From contig NZ_BAABAU010000012.1 of NCBI RefSeq assembly GCF_039537585.1, positions 1 to 49,348 of the forward strand: a stretch of DNA of 49,348 nucleotides, written 5' to 3'. Both the position numbers and the translations under genes were made by a program. The stretch is from Frondihabitans peucedani. Its GTDB lineage: Bacteria > Actinomycetota > Actinomycetes > Actinomycetales > Microbacteriaceae. Shown piece by piece: positions 1 through 8,991 of this stretch (its first letter is position 1; every line of letters begins with the position of its first letter). A model generated the notes under the pieces. The model was given only the letters and a program-made list of their open reading frames with translations. It was not told where the DNA came from and searched no databases.

Positions 1-427
1 CGCCGTTGTGCTCGGCGTCGCGCTCGAAGAGGCTGTACTCGGACTGGATCGCCGTGATCGGGAACGTCGCGTGCGCCCGGCGCAGGGTCTCGGCTGACGT
101 CTCGGAGACGCCGATGTAGCGGGCCTTACCGGCGGTCACAGCTTCAGCCATCGCGCCGACGGTGTCCTCGATCGGGACGTTCGGGTCCGCCCGGTGGAGG
201 TACCAGAGGTCGACGTGGTCGGTGCCGAGGTGCCTGAGGGACCGGTCGATGGCCCGTCGTGCATGCTCTGGGGAGCCGTCGAGACCGATCGGCTGGCCGT
301 CGTCGGTGAAGTCGGTGGCGAACTTAGACGCGACGACGACGCTGTCTCGATCGGAGCCGAGCACCTGGCCGAGGAGCTTCTCGTTCTCGAACGGTGTATA
401 AGCCTCCGATGAATGACGTGCGACCAT
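1..427 (-). pseudogene. Truncated aldo/keto reductase (runs off the left edge)
   Basis: The minus strand reads without stops from an ATG at 427 to the left edge and matches the aldo/keto reductase barrel. Recognisable pieces are EAYTPFENEKLLGQVL, the catalytic-Lys strand (VVVASKF), the catalytic-His strand (VDLWYLHRADP) and GKARYIGVSE. The first 45-50 residues of the family are missing. The catalytic Asp that normally lies five residues before the Tyr is His here (HSSEAY), and an in-frame stop lies about 13 codons upstream of the ATG. I infer that recombination removed the 5' end, since a degenerate recombinase begins about 85 bp away. The 3' part lies outside the window, so a functional shortened gene cannot be strictly excluded. 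Confidence 0.75.
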
Positions 428-511
428 CCTTCCGTGAGAACCGAAATCCTCACAGCGCAGGAGTCAACCAAACCGACAGCAGTCCCCATCGATAGTTCTG
501 GGACACGTGGG

Positions 512-1097
512 ATGCCTAAAGGGCAAGCCGATCGGCTACGTATGGGTCGACTGAGCAGCGGACTATGGATCGGCAGGAAGCGGACCTATTCGCTGCTGGC
601 GTTCGAAGAGATGATCCCTACGTCGATCACGGGGTGTGGGGTGCTCGAGCGTCCCCGGTCGGGCTTTCATGGGGCTCTCGAAGCCATTCGTGACGGTGAC
701 ACACTCGTCGTCACGTCATTGGAGCGGTTGGGCCGGTTGACGCAGAACATGCTCGAATTCGCAGGGGAGACTGTGGCTGCGGTCGGAGGGGCTGCAGGTG
801 TTGAACTTTGGGGGAGGGGATGTGGATACGACGAACCCCGCAGGGTCGATGGCCTCCAGGGTGATCTCAGCCTTGGCGCAGATGGAGCGCCACATCAAGA
901 GGGAGCGAACGGCTGACTCGGTCAGCAAGCGTCGACAGGTGGATGCGGATCTTGGTCGCCATCCACGAAGGATTTCCGACGGGCAGATCCGCAATGCTGC
1001 GCGACTCATGAAGGGGAGAGGCCGCGGCGGGGTTTTGTGTGATCTCGGGTCACCCCGGTCGACGTTCTACCGCCGCGCACGAGCTCTCGAGGATTGA
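512..1097 (+). pseudogene. Serine recombinase (resolvase/invertase family), frameshifted remnant
   Basis: Pieces of one Tn3-type resolvase/invertase lie in order in different frames. First comes PIGYVWVD followed by a stop. Next is a stretch with DRQEADLFAAGVRRDDPYVD and HGVWGAR. After a frameshift near 650 comes GALEAIRDGDTLVVTSLERL then GRLTQNMLEF. After another frameshift near 780 comes LNFGGGDVDTT, ALAQMERHIKRERT and a C-terminal helix-turn-helix (SPRSTFYRRA). The strand carrying the catalytic Ser (normally YxRVS) reads YVWVD, so the nucleophile is also lost. An early stop plus two frameshifts make this a dead gene. It probably marks an old integration or inversion event next to the truncated reductase. 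Confidence 0.85.
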
Positions 1098-1122
1098 TCG
1101 CCCGTGTCGTGCTGCCGAGGTC

Positions 1123-2067
1123 TCACCAGGTCAGGACTAACCTGCCGCGGGTGCCCCCTGCCTCGAGCCGGCGGTGCGCGTCAGCGGACGTCCCCGGCTC
1201 CGCCGCAGGCAGCACTTCGGAGACCCGCGGTGTGAGCACGCCGTCCTCGACGGCCTGCCGCAGCCGGTCGAGCTTGGTGTGGGAGTGGTACTCGTCGAAC
1301 ACCATCACCTGTTCGAACCGGACGCCCGGGGTCCCGTCGCCCTGCCAGCCGCGCACGGCGAGGAACACCCCGCCCTCTCGGAGCAGTGGGACGGCCTGCT
1401 CGTGGAGCAGTGCTGTGTCAGCGATCGCGTCGACCCCGTGCGGGGCGATCGCCTGCACAGCAGCCACGAACTCATCGCCTCGCGGCACGATGTGGTCCGC
1501 GCCGAGCGACTCGACGAGCGCGCGGTCCTTGTCGGCGGCATCTGCGATGACGACGATGCCCTCCTGTTCCGCCAGCTGCACCAGGTAGTTCCCGAGGAGT
1601 CCCGGGGCACCCGTCACGAGGAGCGTCTGCCCGGCCGCCAGACCCGCCTTCTCCAGGATCTGCACCGCCGTGAGGCCGTTCATCGGGATCGTGCTGGCCT
1701 CCTCGAAAGACGTGCCTGCCGGAATCCGGGCGATGGAGTCCACGGGTGCCACGAGCTCCTGGACATACGCCCCGCCGTGACCCCGGAGCGGGAGAGCGAT
1801 GGCCATGACCTCGTCGCCCTCTTTCCACTCCGTCACCCCTTCGCCGACCTCGTCGACGACGCCCGCGGCGTCCATGCCCGGCACGTACGGCGGTTCGCCA
1901 GCCTGGCTGAGATCGCGTCCGCCAGCACGGACACCGGTGTCCGTGGGGCTGACCGCGAACGCCTTCACCTCGATGCGAACCTCGCCCGGACCCGCGTGCG
2001 GCTCCTCGACCTCGTGGATGGCGAGGGCGTCGGGCCCTCCGAACTTCGTGACTCCGATGACCTTCAT
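1123..2067 (-). CDS. NADP-dependent MDR-family oxidoreductase (quinone reductase-like)
   Basis: A 314-residue medium-chain dehydrogenase/reductase of the zinc-independent quinone oxidoreductase type. The N-terminal GroES-like fold begins MKVIGVTKFGGPDALAIHEV and includes VPGMDAAGVVDEVGEGV. The Rossmann half has LLVTGAPGLLGNYLVQLA, where AxxGxxG binds NADP, followed by SLGADHIV. No structural zinc cysteines are present and the length is normal. AGAGAAGG lies just before the ATG as a good ribosome-binding site. The likely role is reduction of quinones or reactive enones; the substrate is unknown. It is divergent from the MFS gene across about 220 bp, and its 3' end abuts the recombinase remnant. 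Confidence 0.9.
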   Translation of the reverse strand: MKVIGVTKFGGPDALAIHEVEEPHAGPGEVRIEVKAFAVSPTDTGVRAGGRDLSQAGEPPYVPGMDAAGVVDEVGEGVTEWKEGDEVMAIALPLRGHGGAYVQELVAPVDSIARIPAGTSFEEASTIPMNGLTAVQILEKAGLAAGQTLLVTGAPGLLGNYLVQLAEQEGIVVIADAADKDRALVESLGADHIVPRGDEFVAAVQAIAPHGVDAIADTALLHEQAVPLLREGGVFLAVRGWQGDGTPGVRFEQVMVFDEYHSHTKLDRLRQAVEDGVLTPRVSEVLPAAEPGTSADAHRRLEAGGTRGRLVLTW

Positions 2068-2289
2068 GCCTTCTCTTTTACGCTCGCCAGCTGGCCGTCC
2101 GGCCGTTCGTTCTGCCCGGCGAGATGAGGGCGAACACGACGCACGGCTGACCGCGTCGCGTCAGGAGCGCGAGCCCGTCCTCATGCTGTACGTTTCTTGC
2201 AGAGGGAAAAATCCCGCCCGGCCTCGGTCGGCGGAAATGCGCACGCGGTCTCATGGGAGTCGCCACTTCTTCCTCGAAGGAGTGCGCCT

Positions 2290-3756
2290 GTGTCGATGCA
2301 ATCAAGAACCTCATCCCGCGTCACCGCTCCACCGGAGCGGTTGCGTGATGCGTGGGTCGCCCTGGCCGGGCTGTCGGCCGTGTTCCTGTTCGAGATGCTC
2401 GACAACTCGATCCTGAACGTCGCCCTTCCCACCATCGGCCGCGACCTGGGAGCGGCGACCGCAGCCCTGCAATGGGTGTCGGGAGCGTACTCGGCAGCCT
2501 TCGGCGGTCTGATGCTCCTTTTCGGAGCGGTGGCCGATCGCTTCGGCCGACGCCGGGTCATGCTCACCGGTCTCGTCCTCCTCGCCGCAGCCAGCATCCT
2601 GACCGTGTTCGTCACGTCGACGGAACAGCTCATCGTCGTCCGGGCGCTCATGGGAGTCGCTGCGGCGATGACGACGCCGGGAACGATGGCGCTGGCGTTC
2701 CGCTTGTTCGCGGGGCAGGATCTCCGCGTGCGGGCGCTGACCGTGATCTCCACTGCGGGGCTCGTCGGTCTGGCCATCGCACCGACTGTCGGCGGGTTCG
2801 TGCTCGCGGTCGCCCCCTGGCAGGTGCTCCTGCTGGCCACGGCTCCCATCGCAGCCCTCGCCTTCGTCGGCATCCGTGTCGGTGTCAGCACCGATCAGAA
2901 GGCCGACCTGCACCGTGATCCGATCGACGTCGTCGGCGCGGTCCTGGGCAGCGTGACCGTCGTCGGCATCCTGGTCACACCCACGCTCTTCGTCACCCAC
3001 GCCGGTGCAGGGCTGTCCTGGGGTTCAGTCTCTGTCACAGCCCTCTCGATCGCCGCCTTCGTGATCCGGGAGCGGTCGGCCCGCTCTCCCCTCCTCGACC
3101 TGCATCTCATCGCCACACCCCTGGTCTCGAGTGGCCTGGCCTACAAAGCAGCCGCGGGTCTCGCCATGGCGGGCCTGTCGTACCTGGTCACTCTGCAGCT
3201 GCAGCTCGCGTGGGGGTGGTCGCCGGCTCTCGCCGCCGTCGGCACCCTGCCCCAGGTCGTCGTCCTCCTCGCGAGCGGACGGCTCGTCGGACCGTTCGTG
3301 ACCCGGGTGGGCCTCGGCCGCGCCGCGTGGATGAGCGCCGCCTCCGTGGTCGCCGGTCTCGCCGTGTTCGCGAGCCTCGCCCGGTTCGGATACGTCTGGG
3401 TCGCCCTCGCGCTCGTCCTCGTGGCTGCAGGGATGCGGGTCGTCGGCGTCGTCGCCGGCAACAACGTCCTTCGGGGCCTGCCCGAGAACCGCACCTCGAT
3501 CGGTGCAGCCCTCATCGACACGGCGAGCGAGATCGCGACCGCGGTCGGCATCACCGCCACCGGCACCCTCCTCGCCGCCCTCGTGACCGGCAGCATCACG
3601 AGCGGGTCGTGGACACCGACGCGTGTCGACACGTTCGAGACCGCCCTCACCGTCGCCGGCCTGACGATCACCGCCCTCGCCGCAGCCCTCGTCGCGCTCG
3701 GCATCATCCGTGCCCGCCGCACCACCACCACCACCCCGGAGCCCACCCATGTCTGA
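2290..3756 (+). CDS. MFS transporter, DHA2 (EmrB/QacA-like) drug exporter
   Basis: About 488 residues with many hydrophobic segments, consistent with the 14-helix DHA2 group. The helix-1 motif LDNSILNVALPTIGRDL and the loop GAVADRFGRRRVM (motif A) are clear. It should export small hydrophobic compounds with proton antiport. A longer reading frame starts at 2197, but GAAGGAG at 2276-2282 sits seven bases before GTG 2290, with ATG 2296 as the alternative, so I use 2290. The stop overlaps the esterase start by 8 bp, which implies translational coupling and a joint role, perhaps export and hydrolysis of an ester or antibiotic. Confidence 0.88.
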   Translation: MSMQSRTSSRVTAPPERLRDAWVALAGLSAVFLFEMLDNSILNVALPTIGRDLGAATAALQWVSGAYSAAFGGLMLLFGAVADRFGRRRVMLTGLVLLAAASILTVFVTSTEQLIVVRALMGVAAAMTTPGTMALAFRLFAGQDLRVRALTVISTAGLVGLAIAPTVGGFVLAVAPWQVLLLATAPIAALAFVGIRVGVSTDQKADLHRDPIDVVGAVLGSVTVVGILVTPTLFVTHAGAGLSWGSVSVTALSIAAFVIRERSARSPLLDLHLIATPLVSSGLAYKAAAGLAMAGLSYLVTLQLQLAWGWSPALAAVGTLPQVVVLLASGRLVGPFVTRVGLGRAAWMSAASVVAGLAVFASLARFGYVWVALALVLVAAGMRVVGVVAGNNVLRGLPENRTSIGAALIDTASEIATAVGITATGTLLAALVTGSITSGSWTPTRVDTFETALTVAGLTITALAAALVALGIIRARRTTTTTPEPTHV

Positions 3757-4780
3757 CCGCAGCGTCCGCCCCCCGTTCGACCCCGAACTCCAGACGTTCC
3801 TCACCGCCCTCGAGGCTCGAGGGCCCTTCACCCTGTCGAACGAGATGCTGCCTCGCATGCGCCGACTCGACACGACCGAAGAAGAACTCGACGCACAGCT
3901 CCGCACCCGGGGCTACGAACGCCGAAGCGTCACCGTTCCCGGGCACCTGGGCGACCCCATTCAGCTGGCCGTCATCCAGCGCATCGGCCGCACCGGTTCG
4001 ACCGCCGCCGTCTACACGATCCACGGTGGCGGGATGATGTTCGGTCACCACCTCGGCAACCTCGACTCGTACGACGACTGGCTCCTCGACCACGACGTCG
4101 TCCTCCTCAGCATCGACTACCGCCTGGCCCCTGAATTTCCCAACCCGTATCCCGTCGAGGACTGCTACGCCGGTCTGGTCTGGGTCGCCGCCCACGCCGA
4201 CGAGCTCGGCATCGACCCCGACCGGATCGTGATCGCCGGTCAGAGCGCCGGCGGCGGGCTCGCCACCGGCACGGCCCTCCTCGCCCGCGACCGGAAGGGC
4301 CCGGACCTGCTGGCGCAGATCCTCGTCTCGCCCATGCTCGACGACCGCGACAACACGGTGTCGACGCTCCAGATCGACGGTGTCGGGGTCGCTGACCGGC
4401 AGATGACCCGCTTCGGCTGGGACGCCTACCTCGGCGCTCGCCGCGCCACCGACGACGTCTCCGTCTACGCCGCACCCGCCCGCGCCGGAGACCTCCAGGG
4501 TCTGCCTCGGACCTACATCGACTGCGGAAGCACCGAGGTGTTCCGCGACGAGACGGTCGCCTATGCCAGTGCCCTCTGGGCCGCAGGAGTCGACGCCGAA
4601 CTGCACGTCTGGCCAGGCGCCTTCCACGGATTCACCAGCATGATGCCCCAGGCCGTCCTCTCGAAGACCGCGACCAGAGCCCTGGGGGATTGGACGCGAC
4701 GGACTCTGGGAGCGCCCGCCCCGGGCGCGGTGCCATCGAATCCTCCTGCGGACCGTCGGGCAGGGAAGCGCCACGAGTGA
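3749..4780 (+). CDS. Alpha/beta hydrolase, hormone-sensitive lipase family esterase
   Basis: A 343-residue HSL-type esterase. The oxyanion-hole motif HGGG (IHGGGMMFGHH), the nucleophile elbow GQSAGGG, the acid (STEVFRDE) and the catalytic His (PGAFHGF) occur in the expected order and spacing. Family members hydrolyse short-chain or acetyl esters in the cytoplasm. The start ATG overlaps the last 8 bp of the exporter gene, with GGAG about 10 bp upstream, so a two-gene operon is likely. The 3' end faces the ABC ATPase gene across 13 bp. Confidence 0.92.
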   Translation: MSDRSVRPPFDPELQTFLTALEARGPFTLSNEMLPRMRRLDTTEEELDAQLRTRGYERRSVTVPGHLGDPIQLAVIQRIGRTGSTAAVYTIHGGGMMFGHHLGNLDSYDDWLLDHDVVLLSIDYRLAPEFPNPYPVEDCYAGLVWVAAHADELGIDPDRIVIAGQSAGGGLATGTALLARDRKGPDLLAQILVSPMLDDRDNTVSTLQIDGVGVADRQMTRFGWDAYLGARRATDDVSVYAAPARAGDLQGLPRTYIDCGSTEVFRDETVAYASALWAAGVDAELHVWPGAFHGFTSMMPQAVLSKTATRALGDWTRRTLGAPAPGAVPSNPPADRRAGKRHE

Positions 4781-4793
4781 CGTCCCGGCGGCG

Positions 4794-5663
4794 TCAGGGC
4801 TCGTTCGCCTCGATCTCGGAGTCGAGCGTGTGGATGGCGGACGTCATGCCGCCGAGGGCCTTGAGCTCGTGACTCAGTTCGGTGAGTTCATCGCCTCCGG
4901 CCATCTGGCGGGTCAGTTCGTCGAGTTCGACTTCATCTCGCCGCTTGTCGAGCACGGTCTGGCCGAGCTTCAGGATCGTGAAGTGATTGCCGACCATGTA
5001 GGCGTGGTGCGGGTTGTGCGTGATGAAGACGACGCCGAGCCCCGCATCACGAGCGGCCGCGGTGTACTTCAGGACGACGCCCGACTGCTTCACACCGAGA
5101 GCGGCCGTGGGCTCGTCCAGAATGAGGACCTTGGCACCGAAGTAGACGGCGCGCGCAATGGCCACGCACTGTCGTTGACCACCGGAGAGTGTGCCGATGG
5201 GCTGGTCGATGTCCTTCACGACGACACCCATCTTCCTCAGTTCCTGATCCGCGATCTCCTTCATCTCCCGGATGCGGAGGCCGGAGAACGGGATCCTGCT
5301 GCCGACGAGTTCGGCTCCGAGGAAGAAGTTGCGCCAGGTCTCCATCAGCCCCACGACGGCGAGGTCCTGATACACGGTCGCGATCCCGGCAGCGAGGGCC
5401 TCGCGGGGGGAAGAGAACGTGGTCTCCTTGCCCGAGATCAACATCGTGCCCTCGTTGTGATCGTGAAGGCCCGCCATGATCTTGATCAGGGTCGATTTGC
5501 CGGCACCGTTGTCGCCGAGGACGCACGTCACTTCTCCGGCGCGCACGGTCAGGCTGATGCCCTTGATCGCGCGAATCGCTCCGTAGGACTTTCCGACGTC
5601 GATCATCTCGATGAGCGGAACACCCGTCGCGACTCTCGATGCCGACTCGACTGTCTCTGTCAT
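4794..5663 (-). CDS. Sugar ABC transporter ATP-binding protein (single-domain, FrcA-like)
   Basis: A 289-residue ABC ATPase. Walker A is GDNGAGKST, the Q-loop is VYQD, the signature is LSGGQRQ, Walker B is VLILDEPTAAL and the H-loop is FITHN. It has one ATPase domain, like FrcA, rather than the tandem form of RbsA or XylG. The last 30 residues are acidic and helical. It powers uptake with the permease immediately upstream in the operon, which ends 3 bp away. Downstream it is convergent with the esterase gene. Confidence 0.93.
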   Translation of the reverse strand: MTETVESASRVATGVPLIEMIDVGKSYGAIRAIKGISLTVRAGEVTCVLGDNGAGKSTLIKIMAGLHDHNEGTMLISGKETTFSSPREALAAGIATVYQDLAVVGLMETWRNFFLGAELVGSRIPFSGLRIREMKEIADQELRKMGVVVKDIDQPIGTLSGGQRQCVAIARAVYFGAKVLILDEPTAALGVKQSGVVLKYTAAARDAGLGVVFITHNPHHAYMVGNHFTILKLGQTVLDKRRDEVELDELTRQMAGGDELTELSHELKALGGMTSAIHTLDSEIEANEP

Positions 5664-5666
5664 GGG

Positions 5667-6731
5667 CTAACCCACCTTCCTTGCCGTGGAGAGTCGTTTG
5701 ATGTACAGGTTCATGAGGACAGCGAGGACGAGCATCACACCGAGGAACGTCCGGAACCAGTTCGGGTCCCAGCCCGCGAAGACGATTCCGAGTGAGGTCA
5801 TCCCGAAGATGAAGGCACCGATGGCGACGCCGAGAGCGTTGCCGTAGCCCCCCGTCATCAACGTGCCGCCCACGACGGCCGCGATGATGTAGAGGAACTC
5901 GTTGCCGACCCCGTTTCCGGCCTGCAGCGTGTTGAAGCGGTAGAGGCTGTGCATTCCGACGAACCAGGCCAGGAACGACACGGTCATGAAGAGCCCGATC
6001 TTCACCCGTCGGACGGGGACGCCTACGGCACGAGCAGACGCCGCGTTGCCTCCCACCGCGTAGATCCAGTTCCCCACCTTGGTCCGGTGGAGGATCCAAC
6101 CGGAGATCGCCACGAAGACGATCCAGAAGATGACGGTGTTCCACACGGTCACGCCTCCGACGACGAAGGATCCCGCGAAGAAGGACGAGATCGGGGAGAA
6201 GCCCCCCATCTTCGAGATGTCAGGACTGGAGACGGCGCCGGAGACCAGCTTCGTCACACCCAGGTTGGCTCCCTGAAGGACGAAGAACGACCCCAGAGTG
6301 ATCAAGAAGCTGGGGATGCCCGTCCGCATGACGAGGTATCCGTTCAGGAAACCGATCGCGAGGCAGAAGACCAGCGACACGAGAGCGCCGACGATGAGAT
6401 TGACGCCGAGATAGTAGCTGAAGAGAGCGTTCACGAGTCCTGCCGTCGTGACCATGACGCCGGCCGAGAGGTCGAACTCGCCGCCGATCATGAGCATGCC
6501 GACGGCCACCGCGACGATCCCGATCGTGGACGACTGATACAGGACCGTGAAGATCGAATCGGGCGATCGAAAGGACGGTGCGATCACGAAGAAGAACAGC
6601 AGGATGATGACGGCGGCGACTGCCGCCGCGAAGTCGGGTCGGCGCAGCAGTCGATTCGACCACGTGAGCGAGACCCGGTTGGATGCGTCCGAGGTCGTGA
6701 CCGCCGGGGCCGCACTCGTTTCTTGACTCAT
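5667..6731 (-). CDS. Sugar ABC transporter permease (RbsC/FrcC family)
   Basis: A 354-residue membrane protein of the BPD_transp_2 family with about 8-10 hydrophobic segments. Family features include GIVAVAVGMLMIGGEFDLS and GFLNGYLVMRTGIPSFLITL, plus the ATPase-coupling loop near ASARAVGVPVRRVK. The first 40 residues are polar and cytoplasmic. It forms the membrane channel with the adjacent ATPase, 3 bp downstream, and the binding protein upstream. A stem-loop lies between the binding-protein gene and this one. Confidence 0.93.
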   Translation of the reverse strand: MSQETSAAPAVTTSDASNRVSLTWSNRLLRRPDFAAAVAAVIILLFFFVIAPSFRSPDSIFTVLYQSSTIGIVAVAVGMLMIGGEFDLSAGVMVTTAGLVNALFSYYLGVNLIVGALVSLVFCLAIGFLNGYLVMRTGIPSFLITLGSFFVLQGANLGVTKLVSGAVSSPDISKMGGFSPISSFFAGSFVVGGVTVWNTVIFWIVFVAISGWILHRTKVGNWIYAVGGNAASARAVGVPVRRVKIGLFMTVSFLAWFVGMHSLYRFNTLQAGNGVGNEFLYIIAAVVGGTLMTGGYGNALGVAIGAFIFGMTSLGIVFAGWDPNWFRTFLGVMLVLAVLMNLYIKRLSTARKVG

Positions 6732-6760
6732 GAATCTGTCCTTCGATCTGGAAACGGAAG

Positions 6761-6785
6761 GGGCGGCTCGTGAAGTGAGCCGCCC
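6761..6785 (-). promoter_or_regulatory. Intra-operon stem-loop after the binding-protein gene
   Basis: A 9-bp perfect inverted repeat, GGGCGGCTC / GAGCCGCCC, with a 7-nt loop lies between the binding-protein stop and the permease start. There is no T-run. By analogy with other ABC operons, such a stem usually protects or partly terminates the message so that the binding protein is made in excess. Confidence 0.55.
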
Positions 6786-6791
6786 GTCGGA

Positions 6792-7781
6792 TCAACGAGT
6801 GTTGTTCTTGGCGAAGGGAAGGATCTTCGCGATGTTCGACTTGTCGACGAAGGACGGCCCGGTCAGCACCGGGCCGCCGCCGCCGATGTCGTTGCCGTTC
6901 TTGAGGTAGAGGTAGAGCGCCGTGACGGCCATGTAGCCCTGGACGTACGGCTGCTGGTCGACGGAGAACTCGATCTTGCCGTCCTTGATGGCCTGAGCCG
7001 CATCGACGTTGAGGTCGAAGGTCACGAGCTTGGCCTTGCTGTTCGCTGCGGACATCGACTTCAGTGCGTCCATGGCGATGGGTGCGCCGAGCGTCACGAT
7101 CGCGTCGATCGAGGGGTCCTGAGTCAGTTTGGCCTGGATGCTGGACACCACGGCGGAGTCGTCCGTCCCGTTCACCTGCATGTTCTCGGTGCCCGGGTTC
7201 TTCGCCTTGACACCGGCGCAACGGGCCTCGAGGGCCACTGAACCAGCCGCCTGGATGACGCACAGGGGGTGTTTGACGCCCTGCGAGGTGAGGCGCTCGC
7301 CGACGGTCTGCCCCGCGAGGGTCTCGTCCGAGCCGAAGTACTCGAGGGCTCCGAGTTTCTTGTAGGCGTCGATGCCCGAGTTGAAGCCGACGAGGGGGAT
7401 GCCGGCATCCGTGGCAGCCTTCACGGAGCCTGCCAGTGCATCGGGGGTGACCAGGGTGGTCGCGATGCCGTCGACCTTCGAGTCGACCGCAGTCTGAATG
7501 AGCTGAGCCTGCTTGTCCGCCTGCGGGTCGGCCGAGTAGTTGAGCTTGATGCACTCGTTCTTCGCGGCTGCCTGCGCTCCGGCGCGGATCTTGTCCCAGA
7601 ACGTGTCGCCCGGCGCCTCGTGGGTGATCATCGCGATCGTGTAGGTGTTGCTCTTGCAGTCGGCGCTGGAAGCGGACTTCGTGCTCTGCGCACCCCCGGA
7701 GCTGCATGCCGAGAGTGTCAGGCCGAGCGTGGCGACGGATGCTCCGACGAGGAGCAGCCGCCGTCGTGACGTGAGATTCAT
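6792..7781 (-). CDS. Sugar ABC transporter substrate-binding lipoprotein
   Basis: A 329-residue periplasmic-binding-protein-like (ribose/fructose type) lipoprotein. An RRRLLLVG start, a hydrophobic core and the lipobox LSAC give a lipid-anchored mature protein from Cys26. The fold shows YTIAMITHEAPGDTFWDKIR, DGIATTLVTPDALAGSV, GIPLVGFNSG, IDAIVTLG and VQGYMAV. Mature Cys residues, including CKSN, ECIKL, CVIQ and ARCAG, might form disulfides. It captures a sugar or polyol for the permease-ATPase pair downstream. The dehydrogenase and isomerase genes upstream suggest an inositol-like or unusual sugar; the sequence alone does not name it. Confidence 0.92.
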   Translation of the reverse strand: MNLTSRRRLLLVGASVATLGLTLSACSSGGAQSTKSASSADCKSNTYTIAMITHEAPGDTFWDKIRAGAQAAAKNECIKLNYSADPQADKQAQLIQTAVDSKVDGIATTLVTPDALAGSVKAATDAGIPLVGFNSGIDAYKKLGALEYFGSDETLAGQTVGERLTSQGVKHPLCVIQAAGSVALEARCAGVKAKNPGTENMQVNGTDDSAVVSSIQAKLTQDPSIDAIVTLGAPIAMDALKSMSAANSKAKLVTFDLNVDAAQAIKDGKIEFSVDQQPYVQGYMAVTALYLYLKNGNDIGGGGPVLTGPSFVDKSNIAKILPFAKNNTR

Positions 7782-7939
7782 GAGTATTCCTTTTCCTCTA
7801 GGTGAAGGCGATCCGGATTCGTCTCGCTCGCTCAGAGCCTTCGGGGAAAGGAGAGTCAGTCCCGGGGGCTGGCTGTCTTTCTCGTCGGCATCGTTGCCTG
7901 GTGCTCAGACTGACTCGTCAGCCTTGTTCTGTCAATAGA

Positions 7940-7951
7940 ATGTCTAGACAT
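7940..7951. promoter_or_regulatory. Perfect 12-bp palindrome upstream of the binding-protein gene
   Basis: ATGTCTAGACAT is a perfect palindrome in the 214-bp gap before the binding-protein gene. Its core resembles the GTnTAGAC pattern bound by many GntR-family repressors. No GntR gene is in the window, and the nearby regulator is LacI-type with a different palindrome. Confidence 0.45.
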
Positions 7952-7995
7952 ACGCCGTCCTCGAGTCCTCCTGGGAGTATGAAGACGGAGGAGTG

Positions 7996-8991
7996 TCAGT
8001 ACACGACGGTCTCGGTCCGACCGCTCCCGAGCGAGGCCGTCGCGGCCTCGGCGATGGCCTGGGCTCTGAGGCCGTCCCGCAGGGGAGCGGGCGAGGGGGT
8101 CCGTGTCTCGAGCGCGGTCACGAACGCAGCGAGGGCGGCCGCATAGGTGGGGCGCACGCGTTCGAACCAGCCGGCGTAGAGCCCGGTGCTCACGATCCCG
8201 GTGCTGCTGTACTGCGAGACGTTCCCGGGGGACTGTCGGCGAGACTCGACGAGCCCGGAGGATCCCATCACCTCGATCCTCTCGTCGTATCCGTACCCGG
8301 TCCGTCGGACGCTGTCGATCTGGACGAGAGCTCCCGAGGGCAGCGTGAGCGTGGCCACGGAGGTGTCCACGTCGCCGAACCCGGTGAGAGCAGGATCGAC
8401 CAGGACCGATCCTGTGGCGGCGACCGAGACGGGATCCTGGCCCGCTATCCAGCGGCACAGGTCGAAGAAGTGGACCGTCTGGTCGCGCAGCTGCCCGCCT
8501 GACACCCGCAGGTAGTCGACAGGGGGAAGGGACGGCCCCCGCGAGCTCATCTGAACGAGCTCGATCGCGCCGATGCCGCCCTCGTCGATGATGCGCTTCA
8601 GGTGCGCGTGGTCGCGATCGAACCGGCGGTTGAAATCGACCATGGCGACGATCCCCGACGCCTCTACGTACTCCACCACCTCAGTCGCCTCGGCCAGGGT
8701 GGGCGCGAGGGGCTTCTCGCACAGTACGGCGAGACCTGCGTCGGCTGCCCTCCGCAGGTGTGCGGCATGCGTGTCGGTCGAGGATGCGACGAAGACCGCG
8801 TCCACCTCCGAGGGGTCGAATGCGTCGGACTCGTCGTCAGTCGGGCGACCGCCGAAGCGGCCGGTCAGCGCCCTCGCGCGGGAGAGGTCGACGTCGTAGA
8901 CGACGACGAGGTCGACCGAGGGATTCGCGGCGAGATTCTCGGCGTGGACGGCCCCGATGAAGCCGGCGCCGATCAGTGCGAAGCGCTGCAT
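7996..8991 (-). CDS. Gfo/Idh/MocA-family oxidoreductase
   Basis: A 331-residue NAD(P)-dependent sugar or polyol dehydrogenase. The Rossmann start is ALIGAGFIGAVHAENLA, followed by DAVFVASSTDTHAAH. The catalytic EKP motif is in VLCEKPLAPTLAEA, and the C-terminal domain has GGQLRDQTVHFFDLCRWI with the catalytic Asp and His. The whole reading frame is much longer because no stop intervenes upstream; the true ATG at 8991 overlaps the isomerase stop by one base (TGATG), which indicates coupled translation. It likely oxidises the imported sugar or inositol. The final codons are VVY then stop at 7996. Confidence 0.93.
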   Translation of the reverse strand: MQRFALIGAGFIGAVHAENLAANPSVDLVVVYDVDLSRARALTGRFGGRPTDDESDAFDPSEVDAVFVASSTDTHAAHLRRAADAGLAVLCEKPLAPTLAEATEVVEYVEASGIVAMVDFNRRFDRDHAHLKRIIDEGGIGAIELVQMSSRGPSLPPVDYLRVSGGQLRDQTVHFFDLCRWIAGQDPVSVAATGSVLVDPALTGFGDVDTSVATLTLPSGALVQIDSVRRTGYGYDERIEVMGSSGLVESRRQSPGNVSQYSSTGIVSTGLYAGWFERVRPTYAAALAAFVTALETRTPSPAPLRDGLRAQAIAEAATASLGSGRTETVVY

